Below, in pieces: positions 1-5,980 of a DNA stretch of 5,980 nucleotides; position 1 is the first letter of the stretch, and every line of letters starts with the position of its first letter. This DNA comes from Methylococcales bacterium. Lineage in GTDB: Bacteria > Pseudomonadota > Gammaproteobacteria > Methylococcales > Methylomonadaceae. A program made the position numbers and the translations under genes. Under the pieces are notes generated by a model that was not told the DNA's origin, did no database searches, and saw nothing but the letters and a program-made list of their open reading frames with translations. Location: contig JAGLEW010000173.1 in the NCBI GenBank assembly GCA_023144875.1, positions 1 through 5,980 of the forward strand. Direction: 5' to 3'.

Positions 1-71
1 TCTTTCATTTGCGTACAAGGATGCCATAAAACGGAAAGATCTCGCTGGGCAAAAGTGGCGTTTGTCATCAT
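1..71 (-). CDS. bioA: BioA-like aminotransferase, N-terminal fragment (cut by left edge)
   Basis: This is the beginning of a leftward gene. Only 23 codons plus two bases lie in the window. The translation contains RDLSVLWHPCTQMK, which matches the conserved N-terminal 'hWHPxTxM' block of adenosylmethionine-8-amino-7-oxononanoate aminotransferase. That PLP enzyme converts KAPA to DAPA in cytoplasmic biotin synthesis. Two ATG codons stand in tandem (69-71 and 66-68) and either could be the start. The in-frame stop of lolA at 84-86 rules out anything further upstream. The gene starts 12 nt after the lolA stop on the same strand, so co-transcription with lolA is likely. No Shine-Dalgarno sequence is visible; the leader is T-rich. 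The catalytic lysine and PLP site lie outside the window, so the call rests on the N-terminal motif alone. Another class III aminotransferase is possible but less likely. Confidence 0.8.
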   Translation of the reverse strand, partial: MMTNATFAQRDLSVLWHPCTQMK

Positions 72-83
72 AAAAAAATGCGG

Positions 84-698
84 TTAATTATTAAAAACAT
101 CAGTGCCTTCAGGAATGGTAAAGATAAATTTATTCTCATCAACAAAAGGATTAATACGGGTATCTGAAAAATAAATTCGCGTTAGCTGACCAAAGTTATC
201 ATATAATTCCATACCGCCTAATTTTCGACCATCCAAGCCAATTAAGACATATTTAAAACTAGTTTCCGCATTTTTAGGCAACAGTTTTATCCATGTTAAG
301 CCCTCATTTTCACCTTGAGATTCAATGGTAAATTTTTCCTCAATATCTATATTGCCACTTAATAATAAAGCGGGGGTCGCTCCCATAGACTCATCCATTT
401 TTTTAATCGTGACTTGTTCTAAGTCTTTATCATAAAACCAAATTTTTCCTGAGTTAGATACAATTTCTTGTACAAAAGGGGTTTGGTACGACCAACGAAA
501 TTTTCCAGGACGACTTAAAAAGAATAAACCCTTGCTAGTTTTTTTTATCTTGTGGTCTTTATCAAATAAAACTTGTTTAAAAGAGGCGGTTAAGGTTTTA
601 GAATTTTTTAAAAACTTTTTTAATTGTTCCAATGGCTCTTGGGCATGACTGACTTGAGTACCAAGACAGAGCGTAAGTATAAGAAGTATTTTTTTCAT
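84..698 (-). CDS. lolA: LolA, periplasmic outer-membrane lipoprotein carrier
   Basis: LolA takes mature lipoproteins from the inner-membrane LolCDE complex, carries them through the periplasm and hands them to LolB at the outer membrane. The 204-residue product starts with a Sec signal peptide (positive MKK, hydrophobic core, probable cleavage after SHA at residue 19). That leaves about 185 mature residues, close to the family norm. Visible family marks are TASFKQ (37-42), the SRPGKFRW block (62-69) with R63 near the position of the arginine needed for lipoprotein transfer in E. coli LolA, the TPALLLSG segment (108-115), and the C-terminal NPFVDENKFIF...PEGTDV block (183-201). There is no lipobox cysteine, so it is the soluble carrier and not LolB. 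It begins 5 nt after the PBP1b stop and ends 12 nt before bioA, so translation is probably coupled within an operon. No Shine-Dalgarno is visible before the ATG. The gene looks intact. Confidence 0.95.
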   Translation of the reverse strand: MKKILLILTLCLGTQVSHAQEPLEQLKKFLKNSKTLTASFKQVLFDKDHKIKKTSKGLFFLSRPGKFRWSYQTPFVQEIVSNSGKIWFYDKDLEQVTIKKMDESMGATPALLLSGNIDIEEKFTIESQGENEGLTWIKLLPKNAETSFKYVLIGLDGRKLGGMELYDNFGQLTRIYFSDTRINPFVDENKFIFTIPEGTDVFNN

Positions 699-703
699 AA
701 GAA

Positions 704-3118
704 TTAATAAAAAGGGTTACGTTGAATGGGTTGGCCGTCTTTATCAAGTTGCTCGCTATCAACAGGCACAGGATCTGGAATAGTTTCAGTCTCGGTAACG
801 TCCACCTCGGTTACCACGGAGGGTAAATGAACGTTTATTTTTTTTATAACGGCAATACAAGCTGAGCGTTTTTCGGGGATTGAGCCTTCTATAAATGGGT
901 ATTTTTTAACATCCGTACAATAATTATCGGCTAATAAACCTTGTTTATCAATCCATGCCATTTCAATATTGTCAGGCGCAATTAAATCGACAGGCTGTTT
1001 AGCAATTTGTTTCATCAAGGTTGACCATAAACGTAATGCCCCCGAAGAACCACTAAGCCCTGTGGATTTATTATCATCACGACCAATCCAGACAACCGAT
1101 AAATAATCACCACTAAAACCTGCAAACCAACTGTCTTTAAGCTCATTACTGGTGCCTGTTTTTCCTGCTAAGGAAAATTCTTTTGGTAAATATTTATACG
1201 CCGAACGCCCCGTGCCATCCGACATAACTTTTTGGAGCATAGTATTAATAATATAAGTCGCCGCAGGATCCGTCCCTTGTTCAATGGTAAAAGGGTAATG
1301 TTTTAACGGTTTACCATCCATCGCCACCACGCTTTGAATGGTTTTTAAATTGGTATAAAAGCCATCGCCTGCAAACGTTTGATACATTTGCATGACTTCA
1401 AATGGGGTTAAAGACAATGAACCTAACAGCATTGAAGGGCGCTTTTCTATGCTACGAGTCACTCCTAAATTTTTTAAGGTTTCACTGATGGCATCTAAAC
1501 CCACATCCATTCCTAAGCGCACGGTCGCAAGATTATAAGACTGACTTAAAGCTTTGTGCATGGGGACTAGTCCATGTTCCTTGTGGTCATAATTATCAGG
1601 TTTCCACGGTTGGCCATTATTATCCACCACAATCGTGCTATCGCTAATCGGTGTCGTTATATTGTATTTATCCGATTGCATTAACGCCGTTAAATAAATA
1701 GCAGGTTTAATTAAAGAACCGATTGGGCGCAACGCTTTTAAGGCGCGATTAAACCCTGCTTCTGTTGATTTTCGTCCCCCGACCAATGCAATAATTTCAC
1801 CATTTTCACGGCGACTAATTAATACGGCGGTTTCTAGTTGTTTACTACGACGACGTTTTTCAAAGGAAGCTATTTTTTTACTAACCGTCGCTTCTAAACG
1901 ATTTTGAACTTGGGAATCAAGGGTCGTAAAAATTTTTAAGCCCTCGGTGGTTAAATCGTCTTCTTGATATTGCTCATCCAGTTCTTGTTTTACTTTTTCC
2001 AAAAAAGCAGGGTAGCGATTAACCGAACGATGCTTATGTGGGATCACTTCCAACGGTTTTTTCAAGGCCTGTTTAAGCGCTTTCTCTTTAATATAGTCTT
2101 GCTTAAACATTTCATTTAAAACCAAGTTTCGACGTTTTAATGCACGTTTTGGATGTTTTCGTAAGTCATAATACGAAGGCCCTCTCACTAAAGCCACTAA
2201 AGCCGCGACTTGATGTAAGGGTAGGTTTTTTAAGGGTCTGGCAAAATAAAACTCACTCGCTAAGCCAAAGCCATGCACAGAATTAGCACCGTCTTGACCT
2301 AAATAAATTTCATTTAAGTACGCCTCTAAAATTTCTTCTTTTTCGTAATGGTACTCTAAAAGTAACGCCATAAAAATTTCATTAACCTTACGTTTTAATT
2401 TACGCTCTGGGGTTAAATAGAAATTTTTGACCAATTGCTGAGTAATTGTACTTGCGCCTTGTACCACACTGCCTGCTAATAAATTACTCCAAATTGCCCG
2501 TAAAATTCCACGAAGAGAAACCCCTTGATGGTTTTCAAATTCACGGTCTTCAGTGGCAAATAAAGCGTGTGTTAATGAGGTAGGCGCTTCGTCTAGTTTA
2601 ATTAAAATACGATCTTCTTTACGCTGAGGATAAAAACTACCAATTTTTACAGGATCCATGCGGGTAATAGGAATCCCTTTTCCCGTATCAAGGTCACTGA
2701 TCTGTGTGATTTCTTTATTAGAAAACTGAATTTTTAATTTTTGACTGTTTTGTCGCCCATCCCAAAAATGAAAATTGCGGGTTTTTAATTCAATTCGATT
2801 CGACCGAACTCGGTAACTGCCTTCAAAGGAAAGACGTGAATCTTTACGATAATTTAATTGCAGCAAAATATCTTTAAATTCACTGGCTTTTAAATTTAAG
2901 CCAACATAGAGGTCTAACGGGTTGGCGTAAATACGGGCAGGAATATCCCAGCGCTTGGCTTCAAAGGTGGAAGTGACTTTATAATTTAGTCGTAAAACAT
3001 AGGCGGTTAAAAAGCCTGCACCAATTAAAAAACCAACTAATATAGTATATTTTAAGCATTTAAAACCATAAGACCAAAGGGAAGGGTTTGCTTGTGAAGT
3101 ATCGGATGAAGTTGCCAT
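704..3118 (-). CDS. mrcB: Bifunctional penicillin-binding protein 1b (glycosyltransferase/transpeptidase)
   Basis: This class A PBP polymerises lipid II into glycan strands and cross-links the stem peptides in the periplasm. The 804 residues hold a short cytoplasmic tail, one membrane anchor (about 23-43), and a UB2H-like segment (about 60-150) typical of PBP1b. The GT51 domain follows (about 175-350), with ATEDREF carrying catalytic E190, QGASTITQQLVKNFYL (220-235), and RKVNE carrying E247. The E190-E247 spacing equals that of E. coli E233-E290. The EAYLNEIYLGQ motif is at 265-275. The transpeptidase domain has SLIK with nucleophile S468, SYN (527-529) and KTGT (653-656), so both active sites are complete. 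Two late cysteines (734, 754) could form a disulfide. The last 45 residues are acidic and proline-containing, probably disordered. An in-frame TAA directly precedes the ATG, which fixes the start. UB2H is the docking site for lipoprotein activator LpoB in E. coli; no lpoB is in this window. PBP1a is unlikely because UB2H is present. Confidence 0.95.
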   Translation of the reverse strand: MATSSDTSQANPSLWSYGFKCLKYTILVGFLIGAGFLTAYVLRLNYKVTSTFEAKRWDIPARIYANPLDLYVGLNLKASEFKDILLQLNYRKDSRLSFEGSYRVRSNRIELKTRNFHFWDGRQNSQKLKIQFSNKEITQISDLDTGKGIPITRMDPVKIGSFYPQRKEDRILIKLDEAPTSLTHALFATEDREFENHQGVSLRGILRAIWSNLLAGSVVQGASTITQQLVKNFYLTPERKLKRKVNEIFMALLLEYHYEKEEILEAYLNEIYLGQDGANSVHGFGLASEFYFARPLKNLPLHQVAALVALVRGPSYYDLRKHPKRALKRRNLVLNEMFKQDYIKEKALKQALKKPLEVIPHKHRSVNRYPAFLEKVKQELDEQYQEDDLTTEGLKIFTTLDSQVQNRLEATVSKKIASFEKRRRSKQLETAVLISRRENGEIIALVGGRKSTEAGFNRALKALRPIGSLIKPAIYLTALMQSDKYNITTPISDSTIVVDNNGQPWKPDNYDHKEHGLVPMHKALSQSYNLATVRLGMDVGLDAISETLKNLGVTRSIEKRPSMLLGSLSLTPFEVMQMYQTFAGDGFYTNLKTIQSVVAMDGKPLKHYPFTIEQGTDPAATYIINTMLQKVMSDGTGRSAYKYLPKEFSLAGKTGTSNELKDSWFAGFSGDYLSVVWIGRDDNKSTGLSGSSGALRLWSTLMKQIAKQPVDLIAPDNIEMAWIDKQGLLADNYCTDVKKYPFIEGSIPEKRSACIAVIKKINVHLPSVVTEVDVTETETIPDPVPVDSEQLDKDGQPIQRNPFY

Positions 3119-3146
3119 TTAAAACACATAAAAAGAAGCTTGAATG

Positions 3147-3174
3147 AATATCTAGTTTAGCATTCTAACGTCAA
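3147..3174 (-). promoter_or_regulatory. Candidate sigma-70 promoter for mrcB-lolA-bioA
   Basis: Read leftward, TTGACG (3169-3174) is followed after 16 nt by GATATT (3147-3152). The -35 matches the consensus at 5 of 6 positions and the -10 at 4 of 6. A transcript would start near 3140 and leave a leader of about 20 nt before the mrcB ATG. The region is AT-rich and other hexamers (TAGAAT, TAAACT) could serve as the -10, so the exact placement is uncertain. A promoter somewhere in this gap is expected because mrcB is the first leftward gene. Confidence 0.35.
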
Positions 3175-3262
3175 TGCAACCGAAACTTAGCCAAAAAAAC
3201 CACGTTAAATGGCGAAATAATCAGGTCTAACATCGGTTAAAAGTGGGATTAAAAATAATGCT

Positions 3263-3272
3263 TACTTAAGTA
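3263..3272. promoter_or_regulatory. 10-bp perfect palindrome next to the rightward promoter (possible operator)
   Basis: TACTTAAGTA is a perfect palindrome ending one base before the -35 hexamer of the rightward promoter. A regulator bound here could touch RNA polymerase and affect the exporter gene. A 10-bp AT-rich palindrome can also arise by chance, and I do not recognise it as the site of a known regulator. No second copy was noticed in the gap. Confidence 0.2.
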
Positions 3273-3273
3273 T

Positions 3274-3303
3274 TTGACAGATAAAAGCATGTAAACTTAT
3301 ACT
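3274..3303 (+). promoter_or_regulatory. Strong sigma-70 promoter for the RND exporter operon
   Basis: TTGACA (3274-3279, perfect -35) and TATACT (3298-3303, 5 of 6 for the -10) are separated by 18 nt. Transcription would start around 3310, giving a leader of about 23 nt to the ATG at 3333. This is the best promoter match in the window. It implies that the exporter gene and the overlapping LolA-like gene are expressed by the housekeeping sigma factor. Confidence 0.75.
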
Positions 3304-3323
3304 GAATAAATTGTTTGTTATAT

Positions 3324-3330
3324 AGGAAAG
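3324..3330 (+). promoter_or_regulatory. Shine-Dalgarno that fixes the exporter start at ATG 3333
   Basis: AGGAAAG lies just before the ATG, with 5 nt between AGGA and the start codon. The longer open frame from the TTG at 3315 would run through this site and begin only about 5 nt after the predicted transcription start, with no ribosome site of its own. The ATG at 3333 is therefore preferred. Confidence 0.75.
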
Positions 3331-3332
3331 AA

Positions 3333-5630
3333 ATGAAACAGGGAAATAGGTTATCAACTTTTATTCATGTGATCACACGCCATCCGTGGTGGGTCATCAT
3401 CATCACCTTGATACTAGTAGCAAGCATGGCATCAGGGATGAAATCACTCAGTTTTAAAACCGATTACCGCGTTTATTTTAGTAAGGAAAATCCACAATTA
3501 CTAGACTTTGATAAAATACAAAAGGTTTATAATAAATCCGATGCGGTTTTGTTTATATTAGCGCCAAAAGAAAAAGATGTGTTTACCTCTTTTACCCTAG
3601 AAGCCATTCAGGAACTCACCAAAAAAGCATGGCAAATTCCCTATTCAAGCCGTGTTGATTCCATTACTAATTTTCAACATACCAAAGCAAATGGTGATGA
3701 TTTAATCGTGGGTGATCTCGTGAAAAACCCACATATTTCATTGGATAAAATACAAGAAATAAAACGAATCGCCCTTGCTGAACCATTATTAATTAATCGC
3801 TTAGTGTCCACATCAGGTCATGTGACAGGGATCAATGTCACTGTGCAATTACCCAATAAAGACCCTAATGAAGCCGCTGAAATTGCCTCAAGCGCGAGAG
3901 CATTAGCAAGCGATATTGAAGCCCGCTATCCAAATTTAAAGGTTTACTTAACAGGCATGGCAATGATGTCTAATGCCTTTAGTGAATCCGCCATAAACGA
4001 CAATAAAACCTTAGTGCCTGCGATGTACGTTATTGTCATTTTTGTTTTATTAATCAGCTTACGTTCTGTGAGCGCCACTTTTTCCGTGGTGTTACTGATT
4101 GTTTTTTCTATTATTAGCACCTTAGGCATAACGAGCTGGTGTGGCTGGTTTTTAACCCCAACGTCAGCCATTGCACCCACCATTATTTTAACCATGGCAG
4201 TCGCGGATTGTGTGCATATTTTAGTCACACAATTGCATTATATGCGTACAGGTTATGACAAAATAAAAGCCATTGAAATCAGCTTAAATGAGAATTTTCA
4301 ACCTATTTTTCTCACCAGTCTCACCACGGCAATTGGTTTTTTAAGTATGAATTTTAGTGATGCGCCGCCGTTTCGAGATTTAGGTAATATGGTAGCGATT
4401 GGTGTGATGTTGGCGTGGGTATTATCAATCACTTTTTTACCCGCCATCATGATGGTATTACCGATTAAAGTGAAAATTCGTGCAGAATCGGAAGCGTCGA
4501 GTTTAATGTGGTTAGCCGATTGGGTCATTTTACATCGTAAAAAATTACTAATTATTAACCTTTTAATTGCAGTCGTGCTAATAAGCTTGGCCCCTAATAA
4601 TGAGCTCAATGATGAGTTTGTAAAATACTTTGATAAAACCGTTGAATTTCGAAAAGGAACGGATTTTATGAATCACAATATGGGGGGGATTTATACGGTA
4701 GAGTTTTCAATTCCTGCGCAAGAAGCGGGTGGAATCAGTGAGCCTCGGTATTTACAAAAGGTTCAACAATTGAAAGATTGGCTGATGACCCAACCTGAAG
4801 TGGTACACGTTAATAGCATTACCGATACACTAAAGCGGCTTAATAAAAGTATGCACAACGATGATCCTGCATGGTATAAACAGCCAGAATCCAGAGAACT
4901 CTCGGCGCAATATTTGTTACTTTATGAAATGTCCTTGCCTTATGGTTTGGATTTAAATGATCAGGTTAATATTGATAAATCTGGCATACGCCTAATCGCC
5001 ACTTTGCAATCGTTAAGTTCAAGTGAAATGTTGGCCATTGAAAAACGAATTAATGATTGGATAGGACGATACATGCCTTCTTATGCCATCAGTATGGCAA
5101 GCCCTACCTTAATGTTTGCCCATATTGGCAAGCGTAATATTACCCAAATGCTGGTTGGCTCGGTATTAGCCTTAGTATTGATTTCTATATTATTGTTATT
5201 TGCCTTTAAATCAGTGAGATTAGGCTTAATTAGTTTACTGCCTAATTTAATCCCCGCAGGAGTTGCCTTTGGTATTTGGGGGATCATTGATGGGCGTATT
5301 GGCTTGGGATTATCGGTTGTCACTGGGTTAACGTTAGGTATTGTGGTTGATGATACCGTGCATTTTATCAGCAAATATAATCGCGCTCGTACCAAGATGG
5401 GCTTAAATACCCACGAATCGGTTCGCTATGCTTTTTCAACGGTTGGCGTGGCATTATGGATTACCTCAGCAGTCTTAGTCAGTGGCTTTATCGTGCTGAG
5501 TTTGTCGCATTTTACCATGAATGGCGAAATGGGATTGATGACCGCCATTACCATCAGTGTTGCTCTGATTTTTGATTTATTACTTTTACCCCCACTACTT
5601 ATGAGCCTAGACTCATCGGAGAAACAATGA
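3333..5630 (+). CDS. RND-superfamily (MMPL-type) exporter, 12 predicted membrane segments
   Basis: This is a predicted proton-driven inner-membrane exporter of the COG1033/MMPL branch of RND proteins, with 765 residues from the chosen ATG. It shows the RND internal duplication. Half one has a membrane segment (about 19-36), a periplasmic loop (about 38-226) and five segments (about 227-376). Half two has a segment (about 403-420), a loop (about 421-603) and five segments (about 604-757). The putative proton-relay segments match each other: ADCVHIL with D292, and VDDTVHFI with D673/D674. No membrane-fusion protein or TolC-like gene follows. Instead a LolA-fold protein gene overlaps its stop by 4 nt (ATGA), which points to a lipid or hydrophobic cargo passed to a periplasmic carrier. 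HpnN, the hopanoid transporter, belongs to the same broad family, but no hopanoid gene is visible here. The substrate is unknown. The family call is firm; lipid export is inference. Confidence 0.9.
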   Translation: MKQGNRLSTFIHVITRHPWWVIIITLILVASMASGMKSLSFKTDYRVYFSKENPQLLDFDKIQKVYNKSDAVLFILAPKEKDVFTSFTLEAIQELTKKAWQIPYSSRVDSITNFQHTKANGDDLIVGDLVKNPHISLDKIQEIKRIALAEPLLINRLVSTSGHVTGINVTVQLPNKDPNEAAEIASSARALASDIEARYPNLKVYLTGMAMMSNAFSESAINDNKTLVPAMYVIVIFVLLISLRSVSATFSVVLLIVFSIISTLGITSWCGWFLTPTSAIAPTIILTMAVADCVHILVTQLHYMRTGYDKIKAIEISLNENFQPIFLTSLTTAIGFLSMNFSDAPPFRDLGNMVAIGVMLAWVLSITFLPAIMMVLPIKVKIRAESEASSLMWLADWVILHRKKLLIINLLIAVVLISLAPNNELNDEFVKYFDKTVEFRKGTDFMNHNMGGIYTVEFSIPAQEAGGISEPRYLQKVQQLKDWLMTQPEVVHVNSITDTLKRLNKSMHNDDPAWYKQPESRELSAQYLLLYEMSLPYGLDLNDQVNIDKSGIRLIATLQSLSSSEMLAIEKRINDWIGRYMPSYAISMASPTLMFAHIGKRNITQMLVGSVLALVLISILLLFAFKSVRLGLISLLPNLIPAGVAFGIWGIIDGRIGLGLSVVTGLTLGIVVDDTVHFISKYNRARTKMGLNTHESVRYAFSTVGVALWITSAVLVSGFIVLSLSHFTMNGEMGLMTAITISVALIFDLLLLPPLLMSLDSSEKQ
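5618..5630 (+). promoter_or_regulatory. Ribosome site and ATGA stop/start overlap coupling exporter and LolA-like gene
   Basis: GGAG (5618-5621) sits 5 nt before the ATG at 5627. The ATG overlaps the TGA stop of the exporter as ATGA (5627-5630). Such an overlap usually means translational coupling and a matched supply of the two proteins. Confidence 0.8.
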
Positions 5631-5980
5631 AACCCCTTATTCCTACGCTATTGAGCGCCTTATTAATCACGCCTGTGATGGCAGAAGAACCTAAACCCAC
5701 GCCTGAAATCGTTTTATCAACAACACCCGTGAAAGAAAAAACCCTTGAACAACAAGGCTTAGAAATTATCACCGAAGTTGACAAAAGAGATACAGGTTTT
5801 AAGGATACCAAAGCAACATTAGTCATGAAACTCACCAACCGAAGTGGGGCAGAGAGTATTCGTAGTCTTGATATGAATACCCTAGAAATGATTGGCGAAG
5901 GGGATAAAAGCTTGACGGTTTTTAAGAGTCCGCGTGATATTAAAGGCACGGCTTTTTTAAGCTTTACGCATGCACTGGTA
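5627..5980 (+). CDS. LolA-like outer-membrane lipoprotein-sorting protein, N-terminal part (cut by right edge)
   Basis: The first 118 codons are present and open to the window end. Residues 1-19 form a Sec signal peptide with probable cleavage at VMA|E. There is no lipobox cysteine, so the product should be a soluble periplasmic protein. A proline/threonine-rich linker (about 20-40) follows. The next block matches the 'outer membrane lipoprotein-sorting protein' family (COG2834, LolA-like fold): EVDKRDTGFKDTKATLVMKL (about 51-70), then TNRSGAESIRSLDMNTLEM, then GEGDKSLTVFKSPRDIKGTAFL. It differs clearly from the true LolA in this window, lacking the SRPGKFRW block. It overlaps the exporter stop by 4 nt and should act with it, probably receiving or delivering a lipid-like substrate. 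It is not expected to replace LolA. The family call is good; cargo and exact role are inference. The C-terminal half is not visible. Confidence 0.85.
   Translation, partial: MKPLIPTLLSALLITPVMAEEPKPTPEIVLSTTPVKEKTLEQQGLEIITEVDKRDTGFKDTKATLVMKLTNRSGAESIRSLDMNTLEMIGEGDKSLTVFKSPRDIKGTAFLSFTHALV

Noticed and set aside
3052..3129. Small out-of-frame ORF starting at the minus-strand ATG at 3127-3129 and overlapping the mrcB start
   Set aside because: It encodes about 25 residues with no ribosome site or recognisable feature. A regulatory upstream ORF cannot be excluded but nothing supports it.
3315..3332. TTG start for the exporter, giving 771 residues
   Set aside because: It would translate through the AGGAAAG ribosome site and start about 5 nt after the predicted transcription start. 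The ATG at 3333 has proper spacing.
3119..3332. RNA gene, riboswitch or rho-independent terminator in the divergent gap
   Set aside because: Only promoter-like hexamers and a 10-bp palindrome were found. No GC-rich hairpin followed by a T-run and no conserved RNA fold was recognised.
3944..5395. Three minus-strand open frames of 94 to 104 residues (3944-4228, 4298-4609, 5081-5395)
   Set aside because: All sit inside the exporter gene in the opposite strand. Their products are artefact-like and show no family motif.
3333..5630. Exporter as HpnN, the hopanoid transporter
   Set aside because: It shares the broad MMPL family, but no hopanoid biosynthesis gene is visible nearby and the protein is shorter than typical HpnN. 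A specific name is not supported.
5599..5949. 116-residue open frame on the minus strand
   Set aside because: It lies antisense to the LolA-like gene, which has a clear family match, signal peptide and ribosome site. The antisense product has no recognisable motif and low-complexity S/V/L composition.
5627..5980. Second LolA-like gene as a duplicated lolA
   Set aside because: Its motifs (DKRDTGF, GEGDKSLTVFKSPRDIKGTAFL) belong to a separate LolA-like family and do not align simply with the lolA product at 84-698.

Overview
The window is an AT-rich piece of a bacterial chromosome, most likely from a gammaproteobacterium. The best taxonomic pointer is a class A penicillin-binding protein of the PBP1b type: a UB2H-like segment lies between its membrane anchor and the GT51 glycosyltransferase domain. 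A LolA carrier and a BioA start also fit a Gram-negative proteobacterium. The genus cannot be read from the sequence alone.

Layout. Positions 3118 to 1 hold a leftward, tightly packed run: mrcB-like (PBP1b), then lolA, then the first 23 codons of a bioA-like gene cut by the left edge. The gaps are only 5 and 12 nt, so this looks like one transcription unit. Positions 3119 to 3332 are a divergent intergenic region. It has a near-consensus sigma-70 promoter pointing right and a weaker candidate pointing left. Positions 3333 to 5980 hold a rightward pair: a 765-residue RND-superfamily (MMPL-type) exporter, followed with a 4-nt ATGA overlap by a second LolA-fold protein (outer-membrane lipoprotein-sorting protein-like). 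The right edge cuts that last gene.

How the genes work together. The left arm serves envelope assembly. PBP1b builds peptidoglycan and, in known systems, depends on an outer-membrane lipoprotein activator that docks on UB2H. LolA carries lipoproteins across the periplasm. The right arm looks like a transport pair: a proton-driven inner-membrane RND exporter plus a soluble periplasmic protein with a lipid-binding fold. Its layout recalls mycobacterial MmpL/LppX-type partners. The substrate is unknown; a lipid or other hydrophobic envelope molecule is the best inference. Two different LolA-family proteins therefore sit on either side of one 214-bp control region. No mobile element, CRISPR array, RNA gene or phage feature was seen. 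This is mostly conserved housekeeping DNA, and the exporter/LolA-like pair is its least understood part.
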